A DNA stretch of 64,000 nt from Paenibacillus sp. N3.4 (GCF_008017805.1 NZ_VRTT01000005.1:81187-145186); one strand, 5' to 3'; shown: positions 1-9,902, numbered from the stretch's first letter. Made by a program: numbers and translations. The notes: a model not told the origin generated them from the sequence alone.

Positions 1-712
1 GTTCGAATGTGAATTTGGCGCGATCGCCTCGGAATATTTCGTGTGAATATTCCACAGGTGTATGGTTTGTGGAATAAGTAACGGTATTGAGGAGAAAGGT
101 TGGAGCTCCGGTCGGAGCATTCAAATGCTTGCCGATAGCTTCATCGATTAGTATGGGCTCCATGGATTCCACACAATGAGACAACTGTACAGAAAATTTG
201 TCTTTCATTAGCGCATAAAGGGAGCCGGTACACTCTTCCTTTGTAAGTCCGGGCGTTACCTTCCATGGAATATAGGTAATCGAAAACAATAAAGGAATAT
301 CATCCGCATATCGGATTCTTTCCAAACGAAAGACCGCATCCTGCTCGGCAATGTTCAACGTTTTTGCTAATCGTTTATCTGCCGAAACGACGGTAAGTTC
401 AATAACCTTGGTCTCGATTTGTTGTCCGCGCCCCTTTAAATGCTCTTTAAAGCTGCGGTAGGGAGCTACTGATTGCTCCACTTTAGGCAAGGATACAAAT
501 GTGCCTTTACCTTGAACCTGATAAATGTGACCTTCTAGCTTGAGCTGATTTAAAGCTAGCCGGATCGTCGTTCGGCTGACACTGAACTTCTCGCACAAGT
601 CAGATTCTGTGGGGAACTGCTGCCCTGGCATATATTTGCCTTCTTCAATCATTTCATGAAGCTTTTCCTTCACTGTATAATAAAGCGCTACGCCATCTTT
701 TTTGATGTCCAT
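1..712 (-). CDS. GntR/HutC-family transcriptional regulator (partial, cut by window edge)
   Basis: The reading frame starts at an ATG on the minus strand at 712, with GGAGG eight bases upstream, and runs off the left edge, so the C-terminus is missing. Residues about 10-75 form a GntR winged helix (…SRTTIRLALNQLKLEG… followed by a QGKGTFV wing). From about residue 95 the sequence looks like a UTRA ligand-binding domain (FRLERIRYADDIPLLF…), which in this family senses a phosphorylated sugar or similar effector. It is divergent from the ABC importer/kinase/GH4 operon that begins at 1273 and is the obvious candidate to control it. That assignment rests on position only. The effector might be the 6-phosphodisaccharide produced by the kinase. 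Confidence 0.88.
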   Translation of the reverse strand, partial: MDIKKDGVALYYTVKEKLHEMIEEGKYMPGQQFPTESDLCEKFSVSRTTIRLALNQLKLEGHIYQVQGKGTFVSLPKVEQSVAPYRSFKEHLKGRGQQIETKVIELTVVSADKRLAKTLNIAEQDAVFRLERIRYADDIPLLFSITYIPWKVTPGLTKEECTGSLYALMKDKFSVQLSHCVESMEPILIDEAIGKHLNAPTGAPTFLLNTVTYSTNHTPVEYSHEIFRGDRAKFTFE

Positions 713-959
713 GGTCAAACCTCCGAATAATAACTTACCTTCATCATGAACCATCATACCACTATGTTATTATAACAACAATACGATTTTCTGCAAAAGT
801 ATGCTTAACAGGAGGAATGTTCCATACAAATAATTGATTGTAAAAAAGCATAATATAACGAATTAATTGTTGTATGTGTCATGTAATATAACATATAAGA
901 AAAAAACCAGTCAGGACAACGTTTTCATTTGTTTTCAAAAAAAATGTGTGTGAATATAG

Positions 960-988
960 TTGACGCATTCGAAGGGACGTAATATACT
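960..988 (+). promoter_or_regulatory. Likely sigma-A promoter of the GntR-linked sugar operon
   Basis: TTGACG at 960-965 is followed by a 17-base spacer and TATACT at 983-988, a near-consensus vegetative promoter. It is about 285 bases before the first good start codon (1273), so the transcript would have a long leader. The wider gap 713-1272 has no gene. It is AT-rich and contains repeated ACAACA-type words near 774, 866 and 1040 that could be regulator sites, but no clear palindrome. Confidence 0.5.
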
Positions 989-1272
989 CGGATTAGCTAA
1001 ACGATCAAAAAACAAATAGTTTTGTATCAAAATTTGTTACAACAACAGTATGAATGAATGAAATTTATTTTAAATTATTGGGGGATTGGAGGGGGATAAC
1101 CAAATTTACACAAGAAAAAGAAGCATATTGGCATAATTTGTTATTACATTAATATGAATAAGTGAATTCATATTTGAAGGTGATGCTCATTGCTTCAAAA
1201 AATCCCCTTCTTTTGTACGGATCAAGGCAACACATCATGCAGTTCATGCATTTATTATTCGGAGGTGTACGT

Positions 1273-2634
1273 ATGAAGAAAGAATGGAAAGTGTTAACGG
1301 TTTCTGCGATGAGTTTGGTATTGCTTGCTGGATGTGCGGGAACGCCTAATTCGGGTCCTGCTCAAAGTACAGACAAAGGAAGCGGCGGAACAGGACAGAC
1401 AGCAAGCACCCTGGATTGGAACAAAACAAGTGACCCTTCATTAAAAGGCCAAGAAATTAACGTTCTCTGGGCTGTTTCCAAAGGAGCAGAAAGCCCCCGC
1501 GTCGCGATGGTGAAGAAATTTACGGATGAGACCGGAATTAAAGTAAATATTATGGGAGTCGATTATAACTCTTTATATTCGAAAATAACGACATCCGCGT
1601 TGTCTAATTCTACGGACCTGGATGTTGTCGAAATGGATACGATTTGGGCCGGGCAATTTCTCAAGGGAAATCTGGCGGAGGACTTAACAAATGTCATTCC
1701 TAAAGATGTTCAAAGTTTGTATACGCCTTCATCGATTGGGTCTGTTACTTATAATGGACATTTAGTTGCTATGCCATGGTATTCAGGCACCAAGCATTTG
1801 TATTGGAACAAAGACCTGTTGACGAAGGCCGGTATTGATCATGCTCCGAAAACATGGGATGAATTCCGTGAGGCTTCCAAGAAGCTAACCGCTAACGGCA
1901 TTTATGCATCCGGTTGGTCGTGGAAACAATCTGAAGCCCTGATCACCGATTATGTAAGCTTGGTTTATGGCTTTGGCGGGCAATTCTTCGATAGTAATGG
2001 TAAGCCATCTTTCAACAAAGGCGGCGGCTTAGATGCATTGAAATATATGGTCGATATTCTTAACAAGGACAAAACGGTAGATCCTGCGAGTCTGCAATGG
2101 TCCGAGTCTGATGTAACCCGCGCATTCTCGGCAGGCAAGCTAGCCATGATTAGCGCTTGGGAAGGTCATTACCCTGATTTGAACGACCCCACTAAATCCA
2201 GTGTCGTGGACAAGACGGATGTTGGCTTAATGCCAGGTCAAGGAAGCGTCGTTTCCTCAGCAGTTACTGGCTCTGAAGGCCTTGCTTTAATGAAAAACAG
2301 TAAACATAAGCAAGCGGCTCTTGCTTTCTTGAAATGGGTAGGCGAAAAAGAGTACCAACTGGACGAGTTCAAAATCGAAGGCCAGTATCCAACTCTGCAA
2401 AGCTTGTATAAAGATCCTGAGCTCTTAGCGGCGGATTCGACGAAGACAATTGGCAAAATCTCCGAGCAATTCAACTACGGTCATGATCGTCCGAATGCTC
2501 CTGGTTATGTGAACTGGTCTGACATCCTGGCAGCCGATCTGCATCAAGCACTGCTCGGCCAAAAGACACCGGAAGATGCCTTGAACGATGCGGTACAAAA
2601 AGTTGAAAAAGCAATTGCTGAATCTGGAAAATGA
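1273..2634 (+). CDS. ABC transporter sugar-binding lipoprotein
   Basis: Extracellular solute-binding protein (MalE-like, family 1) that captures a sugar outside the membrane and hands it to the permeases encoded next. I chose ATG 1273 (453 residues) because GGAGG lies nine bases before it. The frame is open back to 1162, but that extension has no ribosome binding site and would bury the signal peptide. Residues 1-21 form a lipoprotein signal with lipobox LAGC and lipidated Cys21. The mature part has the usual two-lobe pattern (…KFTDETGIKVNI…, …WNKDLLTKAGI…PKTWDEF…). No ATPase gene lies in the operon, so a shared MsmK/UgpC-type ATPase encoded elsewhere is presumably used. Confidence 0.9.
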   Translation: MKKEWKVLTVSAMSLVLLAGCAGTPNSGPAQSTDKGSGGTGQTASTLDWNKTSDPSLKGQEINVLWAVSKGAESPRVAMVKKFTDETGIKVNIMGVDYNSLYSKITTSALSNSTDLDVVEMDTIWAGQFLKGNLAEDLTNVIPKDVQSLYTPSSIGSVTYNGHLVAMPWYSGTKHLYWNKDLLTKAGIDHAPKTWDEFREASKKLTANGIYASGWSWKQSEALITDYVSLVYGFGGQFFDSNGKPSFNKGGGLDALKYMVDILNKDKTVDPASLQWSESDVTRAFSAGKLAMISAWEGHYPDLNDPTKSSVVDKTDVGLMPGQGSVVSSAVTGSEGLALMKNSKHKQAALAFLKWVGEKEYQLDEFKIEGQYPTLQSLYKDPELLAADSTKTIGKISEQFNYGHDRPNAPGYVNWSDILAADLHQALLGQKTPEDALNDAVQKVEKAIAESGK

Positions 2635-2645
2635 TAACGGGGGCT

Positions 2646-2673
2646 TGCGGTTAGCTCAAATGGGCTAGCCGCA
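2646..2673 (+). promoter_or_regulatory. Intercistronic hairpin after the binding-protein gene
   Basis: A ten-base stem TGCGGTTAGC / GCTAGCCGCA (one G-U pair) with an eight-base loop sits between the binding-protein gene and the first permease gene. There is no run of T after it, so it is not a classic terminator. In such operons hairpins here usually protect the upstream message and lower expression of the permeases relative to the binding protein. That role is inferred. Confidence 0.5.
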
Positions 2674-2695
2674 GCATTCTCCATAAGGAGGATAT

Positions 2696-3606
2696 ATGGA
2701 TAAAACGTATAGAGCCAAAAAAAAGATATCCTTAAATAACGATCAGAAAAATGTGCTGTTGGCGCTATTATTCATTTTACCTACTGCTTATTTGTTAGTG
2801 AAGACGTTTGTATATCCTGTGTATCAAACGATTATTTGGAGCTTCTACCATTACAATCTCATGGATGGTTCAGACTCCTATTTTGTCGGATTCAAAAATT
2901 ATCTGGATGTCCTGCAGAGTTCAGATTTCCAGCTGGCGATGAATCGGACTCTTGTTTTTACACTGCTTTCCGTCGTCTTGGAGCTGATCTTCGGTTTTGT
3001 TAGCGCGCTGCTGCTTAATCAGAATTTTAAGGGAAGATCTTTTTTTAGAGCGGTTATCATTATTCCTTGGGCCCTGCTGACGTTGGTTAATGGGTTAACC
3101 TGGGAGTGGATTTTACAGCCGGGATACGGTGGCTTGACGGTCATTTTGCATCAGCTTCATATTCTTGCGCCTGATGTTAATCCGGTATGGCTCGCAGATT
3201 CCAGTCATTTGGTTTACTTTGTTGTTCTTGCGGATGTTTGGAAGATGACGCCTTTTATCACGATTATTTACTTGCAGGTCTGCAATCCATTTCTTCCGAT
3301 TTGTATGAAGCCTCCATGCTGGACGGAGCGGGATTCTGGAGTAAGATCCGGTATATTACCGTACCACAGCTTATTCCATCGATGATGATGGCGGTTGTTC
3401 TGCGAACAATGGGTGCTTTTAAAGTTTACGATGTGTTAACGGTCTTTACCGGTGATGCAACGACCTCCGTTTCGTACTTAACCTTTAATAATGCGTTTCG
3501 GTATTTCTTCCTTGGGAAGGCATCAGCCATGGCATGGATGACAGCCATTGTCATTCTTATTCTGGCTATCATTTATATACGGTTACTGAATAAAAAAGAA
3601 GATTAG
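2696..3606 (+). CDS. ABC sugar permease, MalF/UgpA-type (frameshifted)
   Basis: Inner-membrane permease of the importer, with an N-terminal cytosolic tail, about six membrane helices and the EAA loop (YEASMLDGAGFW) that docks the ATPase. The frame breaks near 3274: the first part ends …PFITIIYL and the next frame resumes …AGLQSIS…, as in family members. Adding one G after TTG at 3272-3274 joins them and gives 303 residues, a normal length. The AGGAGG at 2688 supports the ATG at 2696. The loss of one base in a short G run looks like a sequencing error, but a true inactivating mutation cannot be excluded from the sequence alone. Confidence 0.85.
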
Positions 3607-3624
3607 CAACCCGGAGGTGGAAGC

Positions 3625-4544
3625 ATGCACCCAAAGAAAAGTAAGTGGGATCGAATGTTCAAGGCGTCCAGCACGGATTTGTTTTCGCCATTTTATTTGT
3701 GGCTAGGCTTAATCGTGTTGACGGTTTGTTCGCTAGGACCTTTTGTCTACCTCTTTTTATCTTCGATTTCACAAGAAGTCGAACTGATTAATGGACATAT
3801 TATTCCGCACGCGCCAACCTTGAAAAATTATGTAGGTTTGTTGACCGGAAGCAATGCAGTAGTGTTTGTTAGTGCGCTTAAGAATAGTATCGTCGTGTCG
3901 GTATTGGTTACGGTGATTTCTATATTTGTCGGTGTTTTTGCGGCCTACGCTTTTTCCAGAATTAAATTTCCATTTCGAAAAACCGGCTTATTCGTCGTAT
4001 TGGCGATGCAAATTATGCCTTCAATTAGCATTATTACACCTCTGTATATCATCATTCGCGATGGCATCAAGGTGGGAATTCCATTTACAGGCGTGTTCTT
4101 TCAAACACCTCCGTTATTAGATTCTGTATGGGCGCTAGTATTCTCCTATACTTCATTTAGTTTGCCTTATGTTGTATGGCTTTTGGCGGGATATTTCCAA
4201 ACGATTCCAAAGGAGCTTGAAGAAGCGTCCTATGTGGATGGAAGCAGTCGATTCGGAACGATGTTTCGCATCATTTGCCTTTGTCGATGCCGGGTATTGC
4301 GGCAACAGCCATCTTCGTATTCCTGAATTCTTGGGATGAATTCTTGTTCGCGAATGCCTTTACACAGACGTATGCGTCCAAAACATTGCCCATTATGATT
4401 GCGGAATTCGTTGGCAAACATAGCATTGACTGGGGTTCCATGACAGCAGGCGGATTCTTGGCATCTTTGCCTCCCGTTATCATTTCACTGTATCTCTATA
4501 AATATATTATCGGAGGCATTACAGCCGGAGGTGTGAAAGAATGA
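3625..4544 (+). CDS. ABC sugar permease, MalG/UgpE-type (frameshifted)
   Basis: Second permease of the importer, 306 residues once repaired. GGAGG precedes ATG 3625. The EAA loop is …LEEASYVDGSSRFGTMFRII…, and the frame breaks directly after it: CATCATTTGCC at about 4270-4280 should read with four T, giving I-I-L-P-L-S-M-P, the expected LP motif end. The remainder (…NSWDEFLFANAF…, …IIGGITAGGVKE) is a typical MalG C-terminus. The stop overlaps the start of the kinase gene by four bases, which suggests translational coupling and a working operon in the real genome. Confidence 0.85.
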
Positions 4545-5533
4545 GCGATTCCACCTATATTCTCGGTGTTGATGGCGGGGGCTCCAAGACCTATGCGGTT
4601 ATTGTCAACGCCCTAGGAGATAAAATCAGCAGCGGCGTTTCAGGCTCAAGCAATCATCAGGTTGTTGGGATCGAAAAGACGCTTACTCATATCAAGGAAT
4701 CGATTGATCAAGCGCTGCAAGCCGCGGGGCTGTCTCACGCAGATATCGCCTTTGCTCAATACGGCATGGCAGGCCTTGATCGCGAAAGAGATTACGAGAT
4801 TGTGAGGCCTGCCTTAGCAACACTTCCTTTCAATCGTTGGGATATGGTATGCGATACGATGGAGGGTCTGCGGACGGGGAGTCCCGACAATGTTGGCGTC
4901 GTGCTTCTCTGCGGCAGCGGAACGAACGCGGCGGGCAGGAATGAAGCAGGTGAAAGTATTCAAGTGGGGGGCATCGGTTATTTGTATGGCGACTCCCTTG
5001 GGTCTAATTATATGGCGACTACGATGTTTCGAGCAGCGGTTAGGTCTTGGGAAGGCCGTGAAATTCCGTCCATACTGCCGGATAAATTGCTTAACTACTT
5101 TGGATTCAGCCATATGGAAGATCTGATTAACGATTTCTTGGATCGAGAAATATACCAAATCCGCGAGGGTAGACTTACAGTTTCTCTGCATGAAGCTGCC
5201 AACGAAGGGGATTTGCTGGCCATTAAACTGTTGAAGGAAGCGGGCAGAGAATTGGGTATCACAGGCAATGCTGTGATTCGCAAGCTTGGCGGGTTCAAGA
5301 AACAACCGATTCCGATTGTGCTGGTAGGCAGTGTCATTCAGAAGGGGCGAAGCCCGATTCTTTTGGATGAATTACGCAGGACATTGGAACTCGAAAATGG
5401 AGAAATTGAATTGATTATTCCCGAAATGGCTCCTGTATATGGAGCGATTCTGCTAGCCATGGACCATTTGCAAATCCCAACAAGTGAAGAGATACATCGG
5501 AAATTTACTGTAAATGGAGGATATGAATCATGA
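4541..5533 (+). CDS. BadF/BadG-family sugar kinase (N-acetylglucosamine kinase-like)
   Basis: 330-residue ATP-dependent kinase of the BadF/BadG/BcrA/BcrD fold, the family that includes GlcNAc and MurNAc kinases. The phosphate-1 motif GVDGGGSKTYAV is at residues 9-20, and CGSGTNAAGRN near 124-134 is a second nucleotide-binding segment. It has no signal peptide and would act in the cytoplasm on sugar delivered by the upstream importer. Four-base ATGA overlaps tie it to the permease before it and the GH4 enzyme after it. The natural substrate could be an amino sugar or, given the GH4 partner, an intact disaccharide. The sequence does not settle this. Confidence 0.82.
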   Translation: MSDSTYILGVDGGGSKTYAVIVNALGDKISSGVSGSSNHQVVGIEKTLTHIKESIDQALQAAGLSHADIAFAQYGMAGLDRERDYEIVRPALATLPFNRWDMVCDTMEGLRTGSPDNVGVVLLCGSGTNAAGRNEAGESIQVGGIGYLYGDSLGSNYMATTMFRAAVRSWEGREIPSILPDKLLNYFGFSHMEDLINDFLDREIYQIREGRLTVSLHEAANEGDLLAIKLLKEAGRELGITGNAVIRKLGGFKKQPIPIVLVGSVIQKGRSPILLDELRRTLELENGEIELIIPEMAPVYGAILLAMDHLQIPTSEEIHRKFTVNGGYES

Positions 5534-6840
5534 AGAAACCACATTTGAAAATTGCTGTTATTGGCGGGGGATCATCCTACACGCCTGAGTTAATAGAAGG
5601 TTTTATTAAACGTTATGAAGAATTACCGGTCAAGGATTTATATTTGGTGGACATTGAAGAAGGTCGTGAAAAGCTTGAAATCGTTGGTAATTTGGCAAAA
5701 AGAATGCTGGAGAAAGCGAACGTACCGATCCAAGTCCATTTGACCTTTGATCGCCGCGAAGCCATTAAGGATGCTGATTTCGTAACTACACAGCTTCGTG
5801 TAGGTCTGTTGGAGGCACGCGGCCGCGATGAACGCATTCCACTCAAATACAATTGTATTGGTCAAGAAACGACAGGTGCTGGCGGATTTGCCAAAGGATT
5901 GCGGACGATTCCGGTCATTTTGGACATCTGTAAGGATATGGAAGAGCTTGCCCCGAATGCGTTCTTGGTCAATTTTACGAACCCAGCCGGGATGGTTACA
6001 GAAGCTGTGCTTAAATATTCCAAAATACGTACCATTGGTTTATGTAATTTACCGATCGAAACCAAAATGCAAATCGCCGGTTTAATGGATGTGGACGTGT
6101 CCAAGATTGATATTGAAATGGTCGGCATCAATCATTTGAACTGGACGACCAAAATCTTCGTCGATGGCGAGGATCGCACAGACGAAATTTTGTTCCAAGC
6201 CTCAGGAGAAAGCAAATTTACGATGACGAATATCCCTGGATTCGCCTGGAGTCAAGAATTTATTCAATCCTTGGGTTCTTTGCCATGCGGATATCATCGC
6301 TACTATTATATGAAAGAAAAAATGTTGAAGAAGCAGTTGGAAGAAATCGAAACCAAAGGAAGCCGTGCGGAAATCGTGAAGCAAGTTGAACACGAGCTGT
6401 TCGAGCTTTACAAAGATCCGGATCTTGCGATCAAACCGAAGCAGTTGGAGCTGCGGGGAGGCGCTTTTTATTCAGAAGCCGCACTCAACTTGATTTCCTC
6501 CATCTACAACAATAAGAAAGACGTGCAAATTGTGAATGTCCAAAATAATGGCACGATTCCAAGCTTGCCTAACGATGCTTCAATCGAAGTGAATTGTGTG
6601 ATCAGCTCAGATGGCGCGAAACCTGTGCAAATCACAACACCGATGAATGCCAAAATTCGCGGTCTTTTGCAGGTTGTCAAAGCTTATGAAGAGCTTGCGG
6701 TCGAAGCGGCGGTTAAAGGTGACTACCATGCTGCGCTTCAGGCACTAACCATTCATCCGCTCGTTGGTTCTGTGGATATTGCAAAGCCATTGCTGGATGA
6801 CATTCTTGCGGAAAATAAACAATATTTACCTCAATTCTAA
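5530..6840 (+). CDS. GH4 6-phospho-beta-glucosidase-type glycosidase
   Basis: 436-residue family 4 glycosidase, which uses NAD+ and a divalent metal to cleave 6-phosphoglycosides by oxidation and elimination. The N-terminus has the dinucleotide motif IGGGSSYTPEL (residues 11-21). Cys172 in GLCNLPIE and His202 in GINHLNW match the metal ligands, and GQETTGAGG (111-119) is the family's substrate loop. The length and the GLCN motif favour the 6-phospho-beta-glucosidase branch over the alpha-glucosidase or galacturonidase branches. GH4 enzymes are usually paired with a PTS transporter. Here the partner is an ABC importer plus a kinase. Confidence 0.88.
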   Translation: MKKPHLKIAVIGGGSSYTPELIEGFIKRYEELPVKDLYLVDIEEGREKLEIVGNLAKRMLEKANVPIQVHLTFDRREAIKDADFVTTQLRVGLLEARGRDERIPLKYNCIGQETTGAGGFAKGLRTIPVILDICKDMEELAPNAFLVNFTNPAGMVTEAVLKYSKIRTIGLCNLPIETKMQIAGLMDVDVSKIDIEMVGINHLNWTTKIFVDGEDRTDEILFQASGESKFTMTNIPGFAWSQEFIQSLGSLPCGYHRYYYMKEKMLKKQLEEIETKGSRAEIVKQVEHELFELYKDPDLAIKPKQLELRGGAFYSEAALNLISSIYNNKKDVQIVNVQNNGTIPSLPNDASIEVNCVISSDGAKPVQITTPMNAKIRGLLQVVKAYEELAVEAAVKGDYHAALQALTIHPLVGSVDIAKPLLDDILAENKQYLPQF

Positions 6841-6872
6841 GTATAAGAGGAGCAAGTGCTTTACAATTAAAT

Positions 6873-6916
6873 AAAACAAACAGCGTTGGCTAGGAAGTGC
6901 CGACGCTATTTGTTTT
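6873..6916 (+). terminator. Intrinsic terminator of the GH4 operon
   Basis: An 18-base stem (AAAACAAACAGCGTTGGC paired with GCCGACGCTATTTGTTTT, two G-U pairs) with an eight-base loop ends in a T run shortly after the GH4 stop codon. Confidence 0.8.
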
Positions 6917-6941
6917 GCCTTTGAAAAAGCCATAAACAAAA

Positions 6942-6980
6942 AGAAGTCCCAGACTAGATGATTTCTAGGTTGGGACTTCT
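6942..6980 (-). terminator. Terminator of the small membrane protein gene
   Basis: AGAAGTCCCA / TGGGACTTCT form a ten-base stem just past the stop of the minus-strand gene at 7002. The A-rich stretch at 6935-6942 becomes a U tract on that strand. Confidence 0.65.
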
Positions 6981-7001
6981 CTCGTTCGCAGGACTATTCG
7001 G

Positions 7002-7559
7002 TTAAGCGCCGATACTTTGACCCGCTGCTGTAGGGCGTGAGTGAGGCATGAGCAATAGCTCACTTAAGTCTGACATGCTTATAACCAGACGATTGATTTC
7101 ATTTGTTGTATAAGAAAGCTGCTCTGTTCGCTGTTCAAGCTGGGCGAGGGAGATCCCAATCCAGTTTTTCTTGCTGCGATCTAAGAGTAGGTCAAATTTC
7201 AGTACAGTCATTGTTGCCGCAAATGGATCTGGCTTTACATAAACATCTTTCATAATATCATCCAGATGGAAGTAAAGTTTGGCTCGATTCCAATTCACAT
7301 AACCAGGATCAAACAGGATAACCAGTAAATCTGAGTCCGCAGCATCCGCGTTTTCCATTTTGATCAGTCGGACAGCGCCTTTGGCTTGATTAGGCTTAAT
7401 AAACTGGCTGGTCCGAATATCAGGCAGAAAAGGAACGATTAGCAGAGGACACACGCTAGCCACATATAAATAAGTGGTTGACTGGAATAGAAGAGAGAGT
7501 ACAATGAAAATCAAAAAGAGTAACGAGCTTATGAGGAGTCCAAATGTTTTTGGTTTCAT
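7002..7559 (-). CDS. Hypothetical membrane-anchored protein
   Basis: 185-residue protein I do not recognise. Two hydrophobic helices sit at about residues 7-27 and 29-47, followed by a soluble domain of about 135 residues that begins after DIRTSQF and ends in a polar tail. The architecture resembles small Bacillales proteins with a PH-like or immunity-type domain behind a two-helix anchor, but that is only a shape comparison. The gene stands alone on the minus strand between two plus-strand operons and has its own downstream hairpin. No clear promoter was seen. Confidence 0.65.
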   Translation of the reverse strand: MKPKTFGLLISSLLFLIFIVLSLLFQSTTYLYVASVCPLLIVPFLPDIRTSQFIKPNQAKGAVRLIKMENADAADSDLLVILFDPGYVNWNRAKLYFHLDDIMKDVYVKPDPFAATMTVLKFDLLLDRSKKNWIGISLAQLEQRTEQLSYTTNEINRLVISMSDLSELLLMPHSRPTAAGQSIGA

Positions 7560-7688
7560 AACGATACAATGTTCCCGCCTGACATGATAGATTAGGTAGA
7601 CAGAACTATTTTAACATAACCAGGCCTCATATTGTAAGCTGTAAGATCAGCCATTTCGACATTTGCATGTAATTGAGGAGAACACCCT

Positions 7689-8963
7689 ATGAAATTGTTA
7701 AGTGCATTTGGTAAACCCAGGAAAAAAATATCCTCTAACCGGCGAAGCTTACTTGTGGCTACCTTTGAGGGATTTCCGGCCGTTATTATTTTTCAACTAT
7801 TGGGAGGACCCTTCCTGACCGGATATTTGCTATATCTGGGAGCTACATCAACGGAGATCGGCTTTGTTCTGGCGATTACAACGGTCGTCAACGTCATCCA
7901 AATTGTCATGGCTGTGATGATGCAAAAATTCAGAAATCGCAAATTGATCCTGCTTATTTTCGCTTCCTCACACCGGTTGTTATGGACCTCTGTTGGGTTG
8001 ATCCCGTTTATTTTCCCCAAAGATCTATGGGTAATTATGTATATGGTGTTATATACAGCCGCCCATTTGGGCAATGCTGCTGGTGGTGTCGTGTGGACAT
8101 CTTTAATCAGCGATGCCGTGCCAGGTCCCGTACGGGGGCGCTATTTTGGTGTTCGGAATACGATATTAGGCGGAGTAAGCTCACTGGCGCTTTTTGTCGG
8201 GGGACAAATATTGGATCGTTATCCCGGTGGTCAAGGCTTTGCATATTTGTTTATGATTTGTGGCGTTTGTGTGGTTTTAAACATTTTGGCTTTCACTCTA
8301 TATCCTAACCCGCCATTTGAGCCTTCGACGGCTACGAACCCGGTGGGCATGATCGGTAAGCCACTGAAAGATCGCACTTTCCTCAACGCTATTATGTTTC
8401 TGGCTGTTTTTTTATTCGTACAGGGGATCACGGTGCCCCTCTTCTCCTACGTCATGTTGAAACTTATGCAAATTAATTATGAGACGGTTTCGCTCATTAC
8501 TGTGGTGCATACATTGGTCATGATGGCCAGCTATTATGTATGGGGTAATCTCAATACTCGTTACAGTGCTCAAACCTTGCTGTTATGGTCATTGCCGATT
8601 ATTGCCTTGGCTTGCTTGCTTTGGGGGGCGATAGCCTTCATTCCAGCCATTGTTGTGTTATACGTCGTGCATATTGTGCTCGGAGTAGGATTAGGCGGAT
8701 TCAATCAAATGGTGTTTACATTTACAATTGGAGATACGCCAAAGAGTGAGCGTCCGATGTATATAGCAACTTACTCGGCAATAACCGGCTTTGCAGCATT
8801 CCTTGGTCCTATTTTTGGCGGAAAAGTGTATGCGCTTATTTCGGATTCACCTATGTGGATACAAATATATGGAGTATCGACACTGGTGGGCGCTGTTTTA
8901 CTCGTGCTTGGATTGTTGGTAGGACGATTGGTATTAGGCAAACAAATAAGGAGTGGAGCATAA
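7689..8963 (+). CDS. MFS transporter
   Basis: 424-residue major facilitator protein with about twelve hydrophobic helices and a long basic N-terminal tail (KPRKKISSNRR). GAGGAG lies seven bases before ATG 7689. The conserved MFS motif after helix 2 appears as MMQKFRNRKLILL. It is immediately followed by an oxidoreductase gene with no intergenic base, so the two are surely co-transcribed. This pairing suggests uptake or export of a sugar, inositol or similar polyol that the oxidoreductase modifies. The substrate is unknown. Confidence 0.83.
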   Translation: MKLLSAFGKPRKKISSNRRSLLVATFEGFPAVIIFQLLGGPFLTGYLLYLGATSTEIGFVLAITTVVNVIQIVMAVMMQKFRNRKLILLIFASSHRLLWTSVGLIPFIFPKDLWVIMYMVLYTAAHLGNAAGGVVWTSLISDAVPGPVRGRYFGVRNTILGGVSSLALFVGGQILDRYPGGQGFAYLFMICGVCVVLNILAFTLYPNPPFEPSTATNPVGMIGKPLKDRTFLNAIMFLAVFLFVQGITVPLFSYVMLKLMQINYETVSLITVVHTLVMMASYYVWGNLNTRYSAQTLLLWSLPIIALACLLWGAIAFIPAIVVLYVVHIVLGVGLGGFNQMVFTFTIGDTPKSERPMYIATYSAITGFAAFLGPIFGGKVYALISDSPMWIQIYGVSTLVGAVLLVLGLLVGRLVLGKQIRSGA

Positions 8964-9887
8964 ATGATTAAAAAAAGAGTTGCTTTAGTCGGTCTTGGCG
9001 ACATCGCACAAAAGGTTTATCTACCGCTGCTGTCGGTGAATGAACAAGTAGATCTAGTTGGGATTATGAGCTCTACACCGTCAACGGTTGAACGTGTGAA
9101 AAACAAATATCGCATTCCATACGGAACAACGAAGCTGGAGGAGCTGCTAGCGCAAGGATTGGATGCCGTGTTCATTCATAGTCCGACTCCTACGCATTAT
9201 GAGATCACGATGAAATGTTTAGAGCAAGGTGTAGCTGTCTATGTGGACAAGCCTTTATCCTATGTTTGGGAGCAATCCGTGGAGATGGCTGCCTATGCAG
9301 AACGAAAAGGTATTTTGCTGGCGGCAGGATTCAATCGCAGATTTGCACCCCTCTACATCGAAGCTAAACAATGGCTGCAAGAAGCTGGTGGATTCGACTG
9401 GTGTTCAGCAGTCAAGCATCGCATTAAGCAGCAAGGACATAGCGCCAAGGAAACGCTCTACGACGATCTCATTCATATGTTGGACCTTTTGTTATGGATG
9501 GGAGAAAGCCCCTATGAAATTCATACATATAACCAACAAGTAAATGAACAAGGAAAATTACTGCACGCTTCAGGAACACTGGCATTCGGCTCTTCGCTCG
9601 GCAATTATAGTATGGTAAGACTGGCAGGCATTGATTTGGAAAAAATCGAGCTGCACGGAAACGGAAGATCCGTAGAAGTAACGAATCTAGAGACATCTGT
9701 GTTTTATGAAATGGGGGCAGCACCGCGAATCCGCTCATTTGGCAGTTGGGATACGGTGCTGGAACGTCGTGGCTTTGCCGGAGTTGTTCAGCATTTTTTG
9801 GAGAGCATAGACAATCCCAACGCTTGCAGCATCCGCGGGGATTTGGTTCTAAGCTCGCATCAGTTGGTTGAACGATTATCTATATAA
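8964..9887 (+). CDS. Gfo/Idh/MocA-family NAD(P)-dependent oxidoreductase
   Basis: 307-residue dehydrogenase. The N-terminal Rossmann domain starts ALVGLGDIAQKVYLP, and the hallmark DKPLSY (residues 95-100, Lys96) is the family's EKP catalytic loop. The C-terminal part is the usual open beta-sheet substrate domain. Its start codon follows directly on the stop of the MFS gene, with AGGAGTGGAG inside that gene as the ribosome binding site. It resembles the MviM/YceM branch more than inositol dehydrogenases. The substrate cannot be told from sequence. Confidence 0.85.
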   Translation: MIKKRVALVGLGDIAQKVYLPLLSVNEQVDLVGIMSSTPSTVERVKNKYRIPYGTTKLEELLAQGLDAVFIHSPTPTHYEITMKCLEQGVAVYVDKPLSYVWEQSVEMAAYAERKGILLAAGFNRRFAPLYIEAKQWLQEAGGFDWCSAVKHRIKQQGHSAKETLYDDLIHMLDLLLWMGESPYEIHTYNQQVNEQGKLLHASGTLAFGSSLGNYSMVRLAGIDLEKIELHGNGRSVEVTNLETSVFYEMGAAPRIRSFGSWDTVLERRGFAGVVQHFLESIDNPNACSIRGDLVLSSHQLVERLSI

Positions 9888-9902
9888 ATAAGATCATCTA
9901 AG

